A DNA stretch of 11,641 nt from an uncultured Lachnospiraceae bacterium (GCA_958446555.1 CAUCWU010000039.1:1-11641), one strand, 5' to 3'; counted from the stretch's first letter, positions 1 through 6,985 are shown. Notes: generated by a model not told the origin, from the sequence alone. Translations and numbers: made by a program.

Positions 1-262
1 CATCAGCTGTGTATAAGCAGACATATTCGCAGATATTGCGGTAGACAAAAGTCAAAATGCCACGAATCCGATACGAAGTCAGCGTCAGTCCAGTCTCCTC
101 CTTTACTTCACGAAGTAGACATTCATCGGGACTTTCATTTTCCTCAAAGTGACCTCCCACACCGATCCACATATCCTTATTAAAATCAAGCTTTTTTTTC
201 GTGCGATGCAGCATCAAATACGCATCATCGCGTTCCAAATAGCAAAGTGTTGTAAATTCCAT
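1..262 (-). CDS. Nudix hydrolase (MutT-like), 3' end outside window
   Basis: The first 87 residues are visible; the gene runs off the left edge. A complete Nudix box (G x5 E x7 R E U x E E x G U) is present: G37, E43, R51-E52, E55-E56 and G58-L59. This loop binds Mg2+ and hydrolyses nucleoside diphosphate-X substrates. The opening residues (MEFTTLCYLERDDAYLMLHR) resemble the 8-oxo-dGTP diphosphatase (MutT/NUDT1-like) branch, so nucleotide-pool sanitation in the cytoplasm is likely, but the exact substrate cannot be read from sequence. The start is supported by a GGAGG ribosome binding site (complement of 271-275) eight bases upstream. A palindromic hairpin abuts that RBS in the leader, and a candidate promoter lies at 328-356. 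Confidence 0.9.
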   Translation of the reverse strand, partial: MEFTTLCYLERDDAYLMLHRTKKKLDFNKDMWIGVGGHFEENESPDECLLREVKEETGLTLTSYRIRGILTFVYRNICEYVCLYTAD

Positions 263-275
263 AAAAGTTTCCTCC

Positions 276-308
276 AAGCCACGGGGACAGGTGCCGTCCC
301 CATGGCTT
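276..308. repeat. REP-like hairpin, GGGGAC/GTCCCC type
   Basis: An inverted repeat with 13-base arms (276-288 and 296-308, one mismatch) around a 7-base loop. The core is GGGGAC...GTCCCC. It lies in the 5' leader of the Nudix gene, immediately upstream of its RBS, so it would fold in that mRNA. It shares the GGGGAC core with the element near 11316 and resembles the dispersed palindromes of many Clostridia genomes. Confidence 0.7.
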
Positions 309-327
309 TCTGCCTGGTTTTTAGGTT

Positions 328-356
328 ACCATATCACAAAAACGGTGGGATTACAA
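328..356 (-). promoter_or_regulatory. Candidate sigma-A promoter for the Nudix gene
   Basis: On the minus strand TTGTAA (complement of 351-356) is separated by 17 bases from TATGGT (complement of 328-333). The -10 is preceded by TGA, giving an extended -10 (TGnTATGGT). Predicted transcription start is near 321, leaving a leader of about 60 bases that contains the hairpin at 276-308. Confidence 0.5.
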
Positions 357-365
357 GGTCGAAAA

Positions 366-572
366 ATGCGATCGAATTTATTTGAAGATTCTGTCGAAAT
401 CAGTTACGATAAAGAAGCACAAAGCTGTGCAGATGTCGTCTGAGCAAATCGCGAAACGATCGAAAGATTCCAAGTAGACAACATACATAATAAGGAACTA
501 AGAAACATAACATCATCATATGGTACCAGAATAAAAAGCTTTAAAGCCGGTCGTGCTTATAGCAATCTGTAG
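366..572 (+). pseudogene. Possible broken small gene with an in-frame TGA
   Basis: One frame reads protein-like from ATG 366 to TAG 570-572, 68 codons, interrupted only by TGA at 441-443. The translated parts are charged and mixed in composition (MRSNLFEDSVEISYDKEAQ..., then ANRETIERFQVDNIHNKELR...). The RBS is weak (AAGG around 355-358) and no family is recognised. It may be a remnant of a decayed gene or simply a chance open frame. The rest of the 309-749 interval contains no convincing gene. Confidence 0.2.
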
Positions 573-630
573 GTATCAATTAAAAGCAAAAGAAGATCAG
601 AGATGAATTTGCTATTGGATAACGGTGGCG

Positions 631-711
631 GTGGGCAGAGAGAAATCGGTATCCCCCACTGACATGAGGCAAATCACAGTTAGCTTTGTGCTGACATGTC
701 AGACTCTGTGA
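631..711. other. Cluster of nested inverted repeats upstream of a small gene
   Basis: Three dyads lie in about 80 bases: GTGGG 631-635 with CCCAC 655-659; TCACAG 674-679 with CTGTGA 706-711; and inside the latter the perfect 12-base palindrome CTGACATGTCAG at 691-702. CTGACATG also occurs at 659-666. No clear sigma-A promoter was found here. The cluster could be an operator region or a folded leader for the gene starting at 750. The octamer TCACAGTT (674-681) recurs in the regulatory repeat before the CBS gene. Confidence 0.35.
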
Positions 712-749
712 AATTATCGACTGTGGGTTGAAATGAGAAGGGAGACAAA

Positions 750-953
750 ATGACACAGAACACACAACTTAATAAAGAGACAGCAAAGGCGCTGGTAGGA
801 TATTACTCATGGCACATGGATGAGCTTTTAAAGCTTTACAATGCGATGGGACAGACCCATGAGACCGATTCGTCAAGGCTGCACCTTGAAGTCGAGGAAG
901 ATCGCGCATGTTTCTGGGTAGACGGGTTTCACAAATATTTCATACAACTGTAA
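750..953 (+). CDS. Small hypothetical protein, 67 aa
   Basis: No family is recognised. The 67-residue product is soluble-looking, with no membrane segment or signal peptide. It has a helical-looking first half (ETAKALVGYYSWHMDELLKL) and an acidic middle (LHLEVEEDRACFWVDGF). A good ribosome binding site (GAAGGGAG) lies upstream of the ATG, which supports real translation. It ends 80 bases before the CBS gene on the same strand, so read-through into the CBS-asparaginase operon is possible. Confidence rests on the RBS and composition only. Confidence 0.55.
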   Translation: MTQNTQLNKETAKALVGYYSWHMDELLKLYNAMGQTHETDSSRLHLEVEEDRACFWVDGFHKYFIQL

Positions 954-970
954 GATTGCAGTAATGGAAA

Positions 971-1029
971 TTCCCTCACAGTTGTGATACAATAAAATAA
1001 GAAACATGGATTTTAGAACTGTGAGGGAA
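971..1029. promoter_or_regulatory. 13-bp perfect inverted repeat overlapping promoter and RBS of the CBS operon
   Basis: TTCCCTCACAGTT (971-983) is exactly inverted as AACTGTGAGGGAA (1017-1029). The right arm contains the GAGGG ribosome binding site of the gene starting at 1034. The left arm continues into TCACA-GT-TGTGA (976-987), a smaller dyad. A plausible -10, TACAAT (988-993) or TAAAAT (993-998, with TTCCCT at 971-976 sixteen bases upstream), lies between the arms. In a read-through transcript the arms would pair and hide the RBS. In a transcript starting near 1000 only the right arm would be present. It could alternatively be a paired DNA operator. Confidence 0.55.
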
Positions 1030-1033
1030 CAAT

Positions 1034-1534
1034 ATGAATTTAATGACATTATTAAAGCCGAAGGGAGATATTGAGTATCTCCATAAGGATGATACATTGC
1101 GTCAGGGGCTAGAGCGTATGCGAATTTATGGCTATACGGCTCTTCCAGTAATCGACGAAAACGGCTGCTATGCCGGATCTGTAAACGAGGGCGATTTCTT
1201 GTGGTACATGATTGCATATCACAAATGTGACATACAGGAGCTTGAAAGCTTCCAGATCAAAGAAATCATCCGAAAAGACTGGATGCCGCCTGTCTGTGTA
1301 TATGCGACAATCGACGAGATGATTGAGCGGGCTTCAAATCAGAATTATGTGCCAGTTGTAGACGATCGAAATGTATTTATCGGTATCATCACAAGACGCG
1401 ATATCATTAATGCATTTCGCCATTTGCAGGATCAACAGAGCCGTTCCAATCAGCAAAAGGAAAACACAGACCATGAGAAAAAGGCAGACGAACAGATAAA
1501 GCTTCAGCCAGAAAGGATCATCCACGTCGTATGA
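1034..1534 (+). CDS. Two-CBS-domain protein
   Basis: A 166-residue cytoplasmic protein made of two CBS domains, about residues 17-60 and 87-131. Each carries the typical hydrophobic pattern (GYTALPVIDENGCYAGSV in the first; NYVPVVDDRNVFIGIITRRD in the second). CBS pairs form a Bateman module that binds adenine nucleotides such as AMP, ATP or c-di-AMP. There is no attached enzyme or membrane domain, so it probably acts as a stand-alone sensor, similar in layout to CbpB/YkuL-type proteins (inference). A charged, low-complexity tail follows (about 132-160). The last codons overlap the asparaginase start (ATGA at 1531-1534), which implies translational coupling. The start has GAGGG six bases upstream, inside the inverted repeat at 1017-1029. 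Confidence 0.85.
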   Translation: MNLMTLLKPKGDIEYLHKDDTLRQGLERMRIYGYTALPVIDENGCYAGSVNEGDFLWYMIAYHKCDIQELESFQIKEIIRKDWMPPVCVYATIDEMIERASNQNYVPVVDDRNVFIGIITRRDIINAFRHLQDQQSRSNQQKENTDHEKKADEQIKLQPERIIHVV

Positions 1535-2535
1535 GAAAAGTATTATTGATAGGAACCGGCGGAACCATCGCCTGCGGACACAGCAAAGACGGATTAAAAC
1601 CACTTTTGACACCAGAGCAGCTTCTTTCTTATGTGCAAGATTCAAAAGAATTTTGTGAGACTGACACGATTCAGTTGATGAATCTAGATAGCACGAATAT
1701 TGAGCCAAAGCATTGGTTGGCAATGGCAGAATGCATCGAAAAACACTATGATCAGTATGACGGCTTTGTCATCTGCCATGGAACCGATACGATGGCATTT
1801 ACGGCAGCAGCTCTTTCTTATTTGATTCAACATTCGCCAAAGCCGATTGTCATCACCGGAGCCCAGCATCCGATTGATCTAGAGGACACCGATGCGAGAG
1901 TCAATCTGATGGATAGTCTTCGCTTGGCAGCGAGCACCAAAGCGCATGATGTATCAGTTGTCTTTGACGGAAAGATTATTGCCGGAACGAGAGCGAAAAA
2001 GGAACGTAGCAAAAGCTACAATGCATTTTCAAGTGTCAATTACCCGTATCTCGGCATGATCAGCGACGGACGTGTATTACTGTATTTTGATGAGTCGGGA
2101 GAGCCGGGACCCGTTCAGTTTTACCACGAGATGAGCGCATCAGTTGGTTTGGTGAAGCTCGTTCCGTCAATGTCAGCTGACATTCTCGACTATGTAGCTG
2201 GAAAATGTGATGCGGTCATCATTGAGGCATTTGGTGTCGGTGGTCTTCCAGTCTATGAGCACGGTAGCTTCTTTGACGTGGTGCATAAATGGACAAAAGA
2301 GGGCAAGGTATTTGTCATGGCGACACAGGTAGCCAGAGAGGGCAGCAATCTTGCCGTCTATGAGGTTGGAAAGAAGGTAAAAGAAGAGGCTGGTGTCATG
2401 GAAGCATACGATATGACATTGGAGGCAGTGCTGACGAAGCTAATGTGGATCTTGCCACAGACAAAAGATGCCGACCAGATCAAGAGACTACTAGGCCGCT
2501 GCATCAACAGAGATATTCTCTGGACACGAAAATAA
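1531..2535 (+). CDS. ansA: Type I (cytoplasmic) L-asparaginase
   Basis: Hydrolyses L-asparagine to aspartate and ammonia. The 334 residues match the usual length of the family. The first signature is GTGGTIA (8-14) with nucleophile T12; the second is HGTDTMAF (83-90) with T85-D86. By alignment with E. coli AnsA the third triad residue is K157 (RAKKERSKSYNAF). The LDSTN motif is at 52-56. There is no signal peptide, which separates it from periplasmic type II enzymes; related GatD subunits of tRNA amidotransferases are archaeal and longer. Its start overlaps the stop of the CBS gene, so it is made from the same mRNA and its level is probably tied to that protein. No terminator follows; the CotS-like gene starts 79 bases later. 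Confidence 0.92.
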   Translation: MRKVLLIGTGGTIACGHSKDGLKPLLTPEQLLSYVQDSKEFCETDTIQLMNLDSTNIEPKHWLAMAECIEKHYDQYDGFVICHGTDTMAFTAAALSYLIQHSPKPIVITGAQHPIDLEDTDARVNLMDSLRLAASTKAHDVSVVFDGKIIAGTRAKKERSKSYNAFSSVNYPYLGMISDGRVLLYFDESGEPGPVQFYHEMSASVGLVKLVPSMSADILDYVAGKCDAVIIEAFGVGGLPVYEHGSFFDVVHKWTKEGKVFVMATQVAREGSNLAVYEVGKKVKEEAGVMEAYDMTLEAVLTKLMWILPQTKDADQIKRLLGRCINRDILWTRK

Positions 2536-2544
2536 GATTGGAAT

Positions 2545-2613
2545 GAGTTGCCCATCTGTCTCATAGGATAGCATAGGCGGTCCGTAAGACAGCCGGAAAG
2601 GCGTGGGTAACTC
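2545..2613 (+). promoter_or_regulatory. Foldable leader of the CotS-like gene
   Basis: The asparaginase-CotS gap contains an outer stem of 10 bases, GAGTTGCCCA (2545-2554) with TGGGTAACTC (2604-2613, one G-T wobble). An inner stem CTGTCT (2556-2561) pairs with AGACAG (2587-2592). A small hairpin GCC-GGAAA-GGC (2592-2602) competes with the inner stem and holds the only AAAGG-like RBS. The outer right arm ends one base before ATG 2615. The layout would allow control of initiation, but no known riboswitch class was recognised. Confidence 0.35.
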
Positions 2614-2614
2614 T

Positions 2615-3610
2615 ATGAATGATTGGGGAATGTCGGTACTTGGTCAATATCCTGTGTCGATTCGCGCGACGAGGAAGGTTCGCGGCGCACTTTTATGTGA
2701 TACAAAAGAGGGTCTGTTTTTGCTTCAGGAGTACCGTGGGAAAAAAGCGCGGTTGGAGGCAGAGGCGGCCCTTCTTTGTTATCTGGCCGAAAATGGGATG
2801 GTGCAGGTTGACCAGATCGTAAAAAATGAAGCAGGTGAGCTTCTTTCAACAAACGAGGAGGGAACAGGGTATGTGTTAAAAAACTGGTATCCGTGGTCCG
2901 AGTGTAGTGTGACAAGCTCTGGTGATTTGGGACAGGCAGTCAATAGCCTTGCAAGATTACATGTTTATATGCGGCGTATGCCCGAAGAGTTGAAACTGAT
3001 ATCACCTGCACAAATCAGCCTTACAGAGCAGTACGAAAAGCACAATCGTGAGCTTCGCCGGGTGAGAGCCTATCTTGCAAAGAAAAAGAAAAAGTCCGTG
3101 CTAGAGCAATTTATTCAAAAAAGCTTTGATGAAAGTTATGATCAGGCTGCCAATGTAGAAAAAGAACTTTTGGCGAGTGGTTTAAGTGCAATCGAAAAAA
3201 AGGCAAGAGAAGATGGACATCTGATTCACGGAGCTTACCACCAGCACAATGTGTTAATTGGACAGGGTCAGACAGCAGTTGTCAATTTTGAGCAGTTTCG
3301 AGTAAACTGTCAAATCTATGATTTGTATCAGTTTCTTCGAAAAATCATGGAAAAGCATAACTGGAACAAAGAACTAGGAAAGCGACTCCTTCATGAGTAT
3401 TGTCGAATTCAAAGTTTATCGGAACAGGAAATCAAATTATTGGGACTAATGATTGCATACCCAGAGAAATACTGGAAACAGGTTAATTTTTATTTTAACA
3501 ACAGCAAGTCGTGGATCTCAGAGAAAAATATAGAGAAAATTAAAAAGGCAGTGGAACAAGCGAATGTCCGAACTGCCTTTTCTGATCTCTTACTAGAGAT
3601 GCGCATCTAA
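2615..3610 (+). CDS. CotS-family spore coat kinase-like protein (probable pseudokinase)
   Basis: A 331-residue protein with the aminoglycoside/choline-kinase-like fold of the CotS/YsxE/YutH spore coat family. Family marks are the N-terminus MNDWGMSVLGQY, the segment GLFLLQEYRGK (33-43), HGAYHQHNVLI (205-215), VVNFEQF (222-228) and DLYQFLRKIMEKHNW (236-250). In active kinases of this fold the lysine in LLKEY, the aspartate in HGD and the aspartate in DFE hold ATP and Mg2+. Here they are Q, A207 and N224, so catalysis is doubtful. A lysine-rich linker sits near 156-161. ATG 2615 is preferred because family members begin MND; GTG 2603 would add four residues but sits one base from its RBS. Role: likely spore coat assembly (family inference). 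Confidence 0.8.
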   Translation: MNDWGMSVLGQYPVSIRATRKVRGALLCDTKEGLFLLQEYRGKKARLEAEAALLCYLAENGMVQVDQIVKNEAGELLSTNEEGTGYVLKNWYPWSECSVTSSGDLGQAVNSLARLHVYMRRMPEELKLISPAQISLTEQYEKHNRELRRVRAYLAKKKKKSVLEQFIQKSFDESYDQAANVEKELLASGLSAIEKKAREDGHLIHGAYHQHNVLIGQGQTAVVNFEQFRVNCQIYDLYQFLRKIMEKHNWNKELGKRLLHEYCRIQSLSEQEIKLLGLMIAYPEKYWKQVNFYFNNSKSWISEKNIEKIKKAVEQANVRTAFSDLLLEMRI

Positions 3611-3620
3611 TAAATAGTAC

Positions 3621-3663
3621 GGGGTCAGGCACGATAAACGCCAGTTTATCCGTGCCTGACCCC
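3621..3663. repeat. REP-like palindrome GGGGTCAGGCACG, probable terminator
   Basis: A long hairpin: GGGGTCAGGCACG (3621-3633) pairs perfectly with CGTGCCTGACCCC (3651-3663), continued inward by ATAAAC/GTTTAT with one bulged C and a GCCA loop. ATTTT follows on the plus strand. It lies between the convergent ends of the CotS-like and LtaS-like genes and probably terminates the plus-strand transcript. A closely related copy is at 6438-6481 and a shorter one at 7928-7956. Confidence 0.8.
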
Positions 3664-3690
3664 ATTTTAACCAAATCATTTAACGATTAC

Positions 3691-5673
3691 TTATTGATCA
3701 AACATGCGATAATATTGAAGAATCTCATAATTATCAAGCCATGTTTTTTCATCGCCAGAGGCTTCTTTTAGATAATGGCAATCGCCATTTGGATCGACAT
3801 AGCCGACTGCATTGACAACTGGAAGTACCTCAGACATCTTAGCTAAGAAGCTTTGATACTTTGTCAGGCCAAGACCAGCGACCTCAGCCACCTTAGTTGA
3901 TAGATAGTTGGCACTGATCGACAGATTGCTCTCTTCATCAATATCGTAGTTGGCCCAGATGAAGAACGGAACCTGCTGACGTGTCTGCTGCTCCTCGAGT
4001 GTCTGGTTGTTGATATCAAGACCATTTTCCACATAAATCGGCTCAACAACATAGTCGTTTGGCTGATGATCACCAAAGAAGACAACGATCGTCTTTTTAT
4101 CAGAGTTTGAAAGCTCGGTCAGAAGATACTTTACTGCATCATCGGTATATTTCATCAGAGACAAATAATTATTCAAATACTTGGTGCTCTTCGTGTTTTT
4201 AAACTGAGCCTCAATTGCCGGTGTGAAATTGTCATACGGGGTACCGTAACTGCTGTGATTTTGCATGGTAACATTGAAGATAAATGCCGGATCAGAGCTT
4301 TCATTTAAAACCTGCAGCACCTCCTCAAAGTCGGCCTGGTCGCTGACATACTTTCGAAGCTGCTCACCGTGTCGATAATTCTTTAATGAAAGGAACTGTC
4401 CAAAGCCCATCTTCTCGTAGACAGAGCTTCGATTCCAGCCAGAGGCATTGTATGGATGCATTGCAGTTGTGCTGTAGCCGAGCTCCTTCATATGCTCAAC
4501 AATTGATACCGCATATTTGTTTAGATACTGCTGATATGGAATGCTTCCGCTCGGAAGAAAGGCCATCGAATTTCCAGTTAAATATTCAAACTCGGAATTG
4601 GCTGTGTTTCCACCGAGAACAGAGACAGACAGATGACCGCTCACTGTATTTTCGGCACCATCAAGCAAGCTTCGAATATACGGCATAAAGTCCTGATTGC
4701 AGGAAAAATCACCTAGAATCGACGGATCAGAGAAGCACTCGTCCATGATTACGATAATATTTGGAAGCTCATCGGTTGTCGGCGCGCTTTCTTCCTGTTC
4801 ATCGAGCAGTGACTGTGCGTATTCCTTGCTGTAGCCGTCCGGCTCAGAAACCTGCAGGTAACGGCTGTCCATCAAAAATGCAACGAAAAAGCCATTCGTC
4901 TTAAACATGTATTTTGGTGTGAACAGTGTGTTGTCAAGACTTGTATAATCTGCGATATCCGGCTGATATAAAAAGCGAATATAGAATGCAGATGGAATGA
5001 TGAGCACACAACACAGTGCCAGACGGAGCAGTCCGCGAATCGCGCGTTTTGCGCTTAGCTTTGGAAAATGAAGGTCGCATTTTCCAGCGAGGATAATACA
5101 GCCTAAAAATCCTGCCGCAAGCTCAGCAACCAGATAGGTGATGCTGAATGTATAGTTGTTTGCGACTGTCGCTGCGGTTCCGACAGAGAGTAAATCCCAC
5201 GGAAGAATCGGTGAGGAGCGAAACAGAATGACAAAGTAGTTGGCAAGTCCAACGATTCCGGTAAAGATCAGCAAAATATCCAGAGAAATCTTTGTCGATC
5301 CGCTCACAAAGAAGAAAAAGAGGAAAAACAGATAGTAGAAGATAAGGTTTAACAAAACCGCGTCAATCTCCATTGTTTCCCAGACAACATGTGTCATCGA
5401 TTCCATCAGGAAAAATGCAGCTGTTGGAAGCAGTGCAGTGATCACCACTTTTATCGCTGGGTGAAATGAAATCGGAAGGACGAGGAGTGCCATAGAAACA
5501 AGTGCAATGGCAAGCAGAATCACAAAATTCAGCACAGAAAAGCCATTGTAGAAGATTGCCATTCCGATGCAGACGGCAAAAAGTGCCAGAAAAATAAAAA
5601 AGCCTATTTTCTGTCGAATCGACCAGTCAGATAGGCTTTGTTTCTCTTTTGAAGAATAAAAAAATGTCTTCAT
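3691..5673 (-). CDS. LtaS-type membrane sulfatase / phosphoglycerol transferase family protein
   Basis: A 660-residue membrane protein. About seven hydrophobic segments occupy residues 22-235 and an extracellular alkaline-phosphatase/sulfatase domain spans about 303-610. Active-site residues of lipoteichoic acid synthase are recognisable: E312 (IIVIMDECFSD), nucleophile T357 (GGNTANSEFEYL), D535-H536 (FFGDHQPND), H406 plus W413 and R415 with the same spacing as H347/W354/R356 of S. aureus LtaS, and H473 (TMQNHSS). It probably transfers phosphoglycerol, or a similar head group, to a surface glycan or lipid; the acceptor cannot be deduced. LtaS normally has five membrane helices, so the extra ones suggest a divergent subfamily. 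The start has an AAAGGTGG RBS. The leader contains two hairpin repeats (5719-5807) behind an extended -10 promoter. Confidence 0.85.
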   Translation of the reverse strand: MKTFFYSSKEKQSLSDWSIRQKIGFFIFLALFAVCIGMAIFYNGFSVLNFVILLAIALVSMALLVLPISFHPAIKVVITALLPTAAFFLMESMTHVVWETMEIDAVLLNLIFYYLFFLFFFFVSGSTKISLDILLIFTGIVGLANYFVILFRSSPILPWDLLSVGTAATVANNYTFSITYLVAELAAGFLGCIILAGKCDLHFPKLSAKRAIRGLLRLALCCVLIIPSAFYIRFLYQPDIADYTSLDNTLFTPKYMFKTNGFFVAFLMDSRYLQVSEPDGYSKEYAQSLLDEQEESAPTTDELPNIIVIMDECFSDPSILGDFSCNQDFMPYIRSLLDGAENTVSGHLSVSVLGGNTANSEFEYLTGNSMAFLPSGSIPYQQYLNKYAVSIVEHMKELGYSTTAMHPYNASGWNRSSVYEKMGFGQFLSLKNYRHGEQLRKYVSDQADFEEVLQVLNESSDPAFIFNVTMQNHSSYGTPYDNFTPAIEAQFKNTKSTKYLNNYLSLMKYTDDAVKYLLTELSNSDKKTIVVFFGDHQPNDYVVEPIYVENGLDINNQTLEEQQTRQQVPFFIWANYDIDEESNLSISANYLSTKVAEVAGLGLTKYQSFLAKMSEVLPVVNAVGYVDPNGDCHYLKEASGDEKTWLDNYEILQYYRMFDQ

Positions 5674-5718
5674 AATGCGCCACCTTTCTTAAAATTATAC
5701 TTTCTTAAAAGATACTGT

Positions 5719-5807
5719 GATACCTACGAATTGCTCTGATGCTAGAAGCTTAACAATTCAGAATAAGATATCTACGAATTGCTCCGTTACTGAGAACTTA
5801 GCAATTC
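5719..5807. repeat. Two 41-bp hairpin repeats in the leader of the LtaS-like gene
   Basis: Unit 1 (5719-5759) and unit 2 (5767-5807) agree at about 32 of 41 positions and are spaced 48 bases apart. Each begins GATA(C/T)CTACGAATTGCTC and ends CAATTC. Each contains an inverted repeat: GAATTGCT 5776-5783 with AGCAATTC 5800-5807, and GAATTGCT 5728-5735 with AACAATTC 5752-5759. In the RNA the altered base still pairs as G-U, so the stem is kept. GCTCCGTTA of unit 2 (5781-5789) recurs at 5820-5828. Both units would be transcribed in the LtaS-like mRNA. Confidence 0.6.
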
Positions 5808-5827
5808 TAAAAATATTTAGCTCCGTT

Positions 5828-5836
5828 AGTATACCA
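5828..5836 (-). promoter_or_regulatory. Extended -10 promoter for the LtaS-like gene
   Basis: The minus strand reads TGGTATACT (complement of 5828-5836), an extended -10 with TATACT. No good -35 is visible at normal spacing. Transcription would start near 5821 and give a leader of about 148 bases that includes both hairpin repeats. The surrounding 5674-5920 interval has no gene. Confidence 0.45.
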
Positions 5837-5920
5837 CAATCTTGAAACAAAGGATAGGCGCATTTTGTGAAAAAAATTTGAAAATGGTTTCTCAAAAATA
5901 TTGTTCTCAAATATTTGAAA

Positions 5921-6367
5921 TTACAGCTCAGAAGGATCTCTATTTTCGATCAAATTGATACGTCTTTTATGGCGCTCATCACCGGAAAATGGAGTGTTAA
6001 GGAAGGTATCTGTAATTTTAACAGCTAGACCCGGTCCAACAACTCGTCCACCCATACACAGGATATTCGCATCATTGTGAAGTCTCGTTGCCTCAGCGCA
6101 GAAGCAATCGGTGCACAGTGCAGCGCGGATGCCCGGGACCTTGTTCGCTGTGATGGAAATACCGATGCCAGTGCCGCAGATCAAAATGCCCTTATCGCAT
6201 TCGCCGCGTGTAATCGCATCTGTTACCTTGCGCGCGTAAATCGGATAATCTACTGAGCTGTTGTCATAGCAGCCAAAATCCTTAAATGGAAGATGTTTTT
6301 CCTCCAGATACTTGATGATTTCCTGTTTTAGTTCGTAACCACCGTGGTCGCATCCAAGTGCTATCAT
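5921..6367 (-). CDS. rpiB: Ribose-5-phosphate isomerase B
   Basis: Interconverts ribose 5-phosphate and ribulose 5-phosphate in the non-oxidative pentose phosphate pathway. The 148-residue length is typical. Motifs: GCDHGG (5-10) with D7-H8, GILICGTGIGISI (60-72) with catalytic base C64 and T66, TRLHNDANIL (94-103) with H97, GGRVVG (106-111), and ERHKRRI (131-137) with phosphate-binding R132 and R136. The cysteine base, the H97 position and the lack of a LacA/LacB-type context favour RpiB; allose 6-phosphate isomerase activity remains possible within the family. The start is fixed by AAGGAG upstream. It follows the DUF402 gene on the same strand with no clear promoter of its own in the gap, so it may be co-transcribed. 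Confidence 0.95.
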   Translation of the reverse strand: MIALGCDHGGYELKQEIIKYLEEKHLPFKDFGCYDNSSVDYPIYARKVTDAITRGECDKGILICGTGIGISITANKVPGIRAALCTDCFCAEATRLHNDANILCMGGRVVGPGLAVKITDTFLNTPFSGDERHKRRINLIENRDPSEL

Positions 6368-6437
6368 GATTTGAATCTCCTTTTTTGGTATTATGTTTTT
6401 GTTTTTTTCGGGTTTCTTAGGGGCAGTTCTGCCTGTA

Positions 6438-6481
6438 GGGGTCAGTTCACGATAAACGCTAGTTTATCCGTGCCTGACCCC
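6438..6481. repeat. REP-like palindrome GGGGTCAG, second long copy
   Basis: GGGGTCAGTTCACG (6438-6451) faces CGTGCCTGACCCC (6469-6481), with the same ATAAAC...GTTTAT inner stem as the copy at 3621. The left arm differs (TTCACG for GCACG), leaving a small internal mismatch. It starts three bases beyond the stop of the DUF402 gene and could attenuate transcription into rpiB. Confidence 0.75.
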
Positions 6482-6484
6482 GTT

Positions 6485-6985
6485 TTATGGCTGTGCACTC
6501 TCACACTCAGCAATTTGCTTCATAAGAGGCTCAGTCAGTGCCTCAAAACGGTCTCTGTAGATCGCCTGAAGCAGATCATCAAGCTGTCTTAATGCGCAGC
6601 TCATGCGCTTAGAGGAGAGCAGTCCGCGATCAAATGCATCTGCAAGCTCATCCAAATCGACCACGCGTGTGCTGCTATCTGGCTTTACAATTACGTCGGC
6701 CAATAGATCTGTGAAAACATAGGTGTCAGTTTCCTTTTGATAGTCAGTTTCAATGATATCGCAGTACCAGTACATAAATGTCTTGCTGTGCGAATAAAAA
6801 CGGCTGATTTTAAAGCCACGATCCAGAAAATAGCAGGAATATCCATATGCTAAATCGGACTTTGGGTGGAGAGTGTGCCATTCTGTGATGATTTTGGTAT
6901 CATCCTGATATAAAATCTTGTCATCACTTAACAGTACAGATTCAAACGGTATCAGTCGATTTCGATAAAGAGTTGGCATAGACAT
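6485..6985 (-). CDS. DUF402 family protein
   Basis: A 166-residue cytoplasmic protein with the DUF402 signature: YWYCDIIETDY (72-82), YVFTDLLADVIVKPD (89-103) and VVDLDELADAF (108-118). Acidic residues D76, D93, D97, D110, D112 and E113 form the metal site expected for the fold. Characterised relatives include FomD and the staphylococcal nucleoside tri/diphosphatase Ntdp, so a Mg2+-dependent nucleotide phosphatase is a reasonable guess, but substrate is unknown. ATG 6985 is chosen because GAGGAGGG lies five bases upstream; the frame is open to a GTG at 7021, but that would place the RBS inside the gene. A strong promoter with inverted GAAAGTGG sites lies at 6999-7059. rpiB follows 117 bases downstream. 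Confidence 0.82.
   Translation of the reverse strand: MSMPTLYRNRLIPFESVLLSDDKILYQDDTKIITEWHTLHPKSDLAYGYSCYFLDRGFKISRFYSHSKTFMYWYCDIIETDYQKETDTYVFTDLLADVIVKPDSSTRVVDLDELADAFDRGLLSSKRMSCALRQLDDLLQAIYRDRFEALTEPLMKQIAECESAQP

Noticed and set aside
149..385. Open frame of 78 codons on the plus strand
   Set aside because: It overlaps the Nudix gene antisense and runs through the palindrome at 276-308; no RBS.
441..443. In-frame TGA as a selenocysteine codon
   Set aside because: No family match, no Cys-type catalytic context and no clear SECIS hairpin; a broken gene or chance frame is simpler.
873..1217. 114-codon minus-strand frame
   Set aside because: It lies antisense to two better-supported genes and has no RBS or family features.
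2562..2570. CATAGGATA, a match to the sigma-K -10 pattern before the CotS-like gene
   Set aside because: No AC-containing -35 at the required 16-base spacing.
5694..5699. Perfect TATAAT on the minus strand before the LtaS-like gene
   Set aside because: Transcription from it would start inside the RBS, and no -35 is visible.
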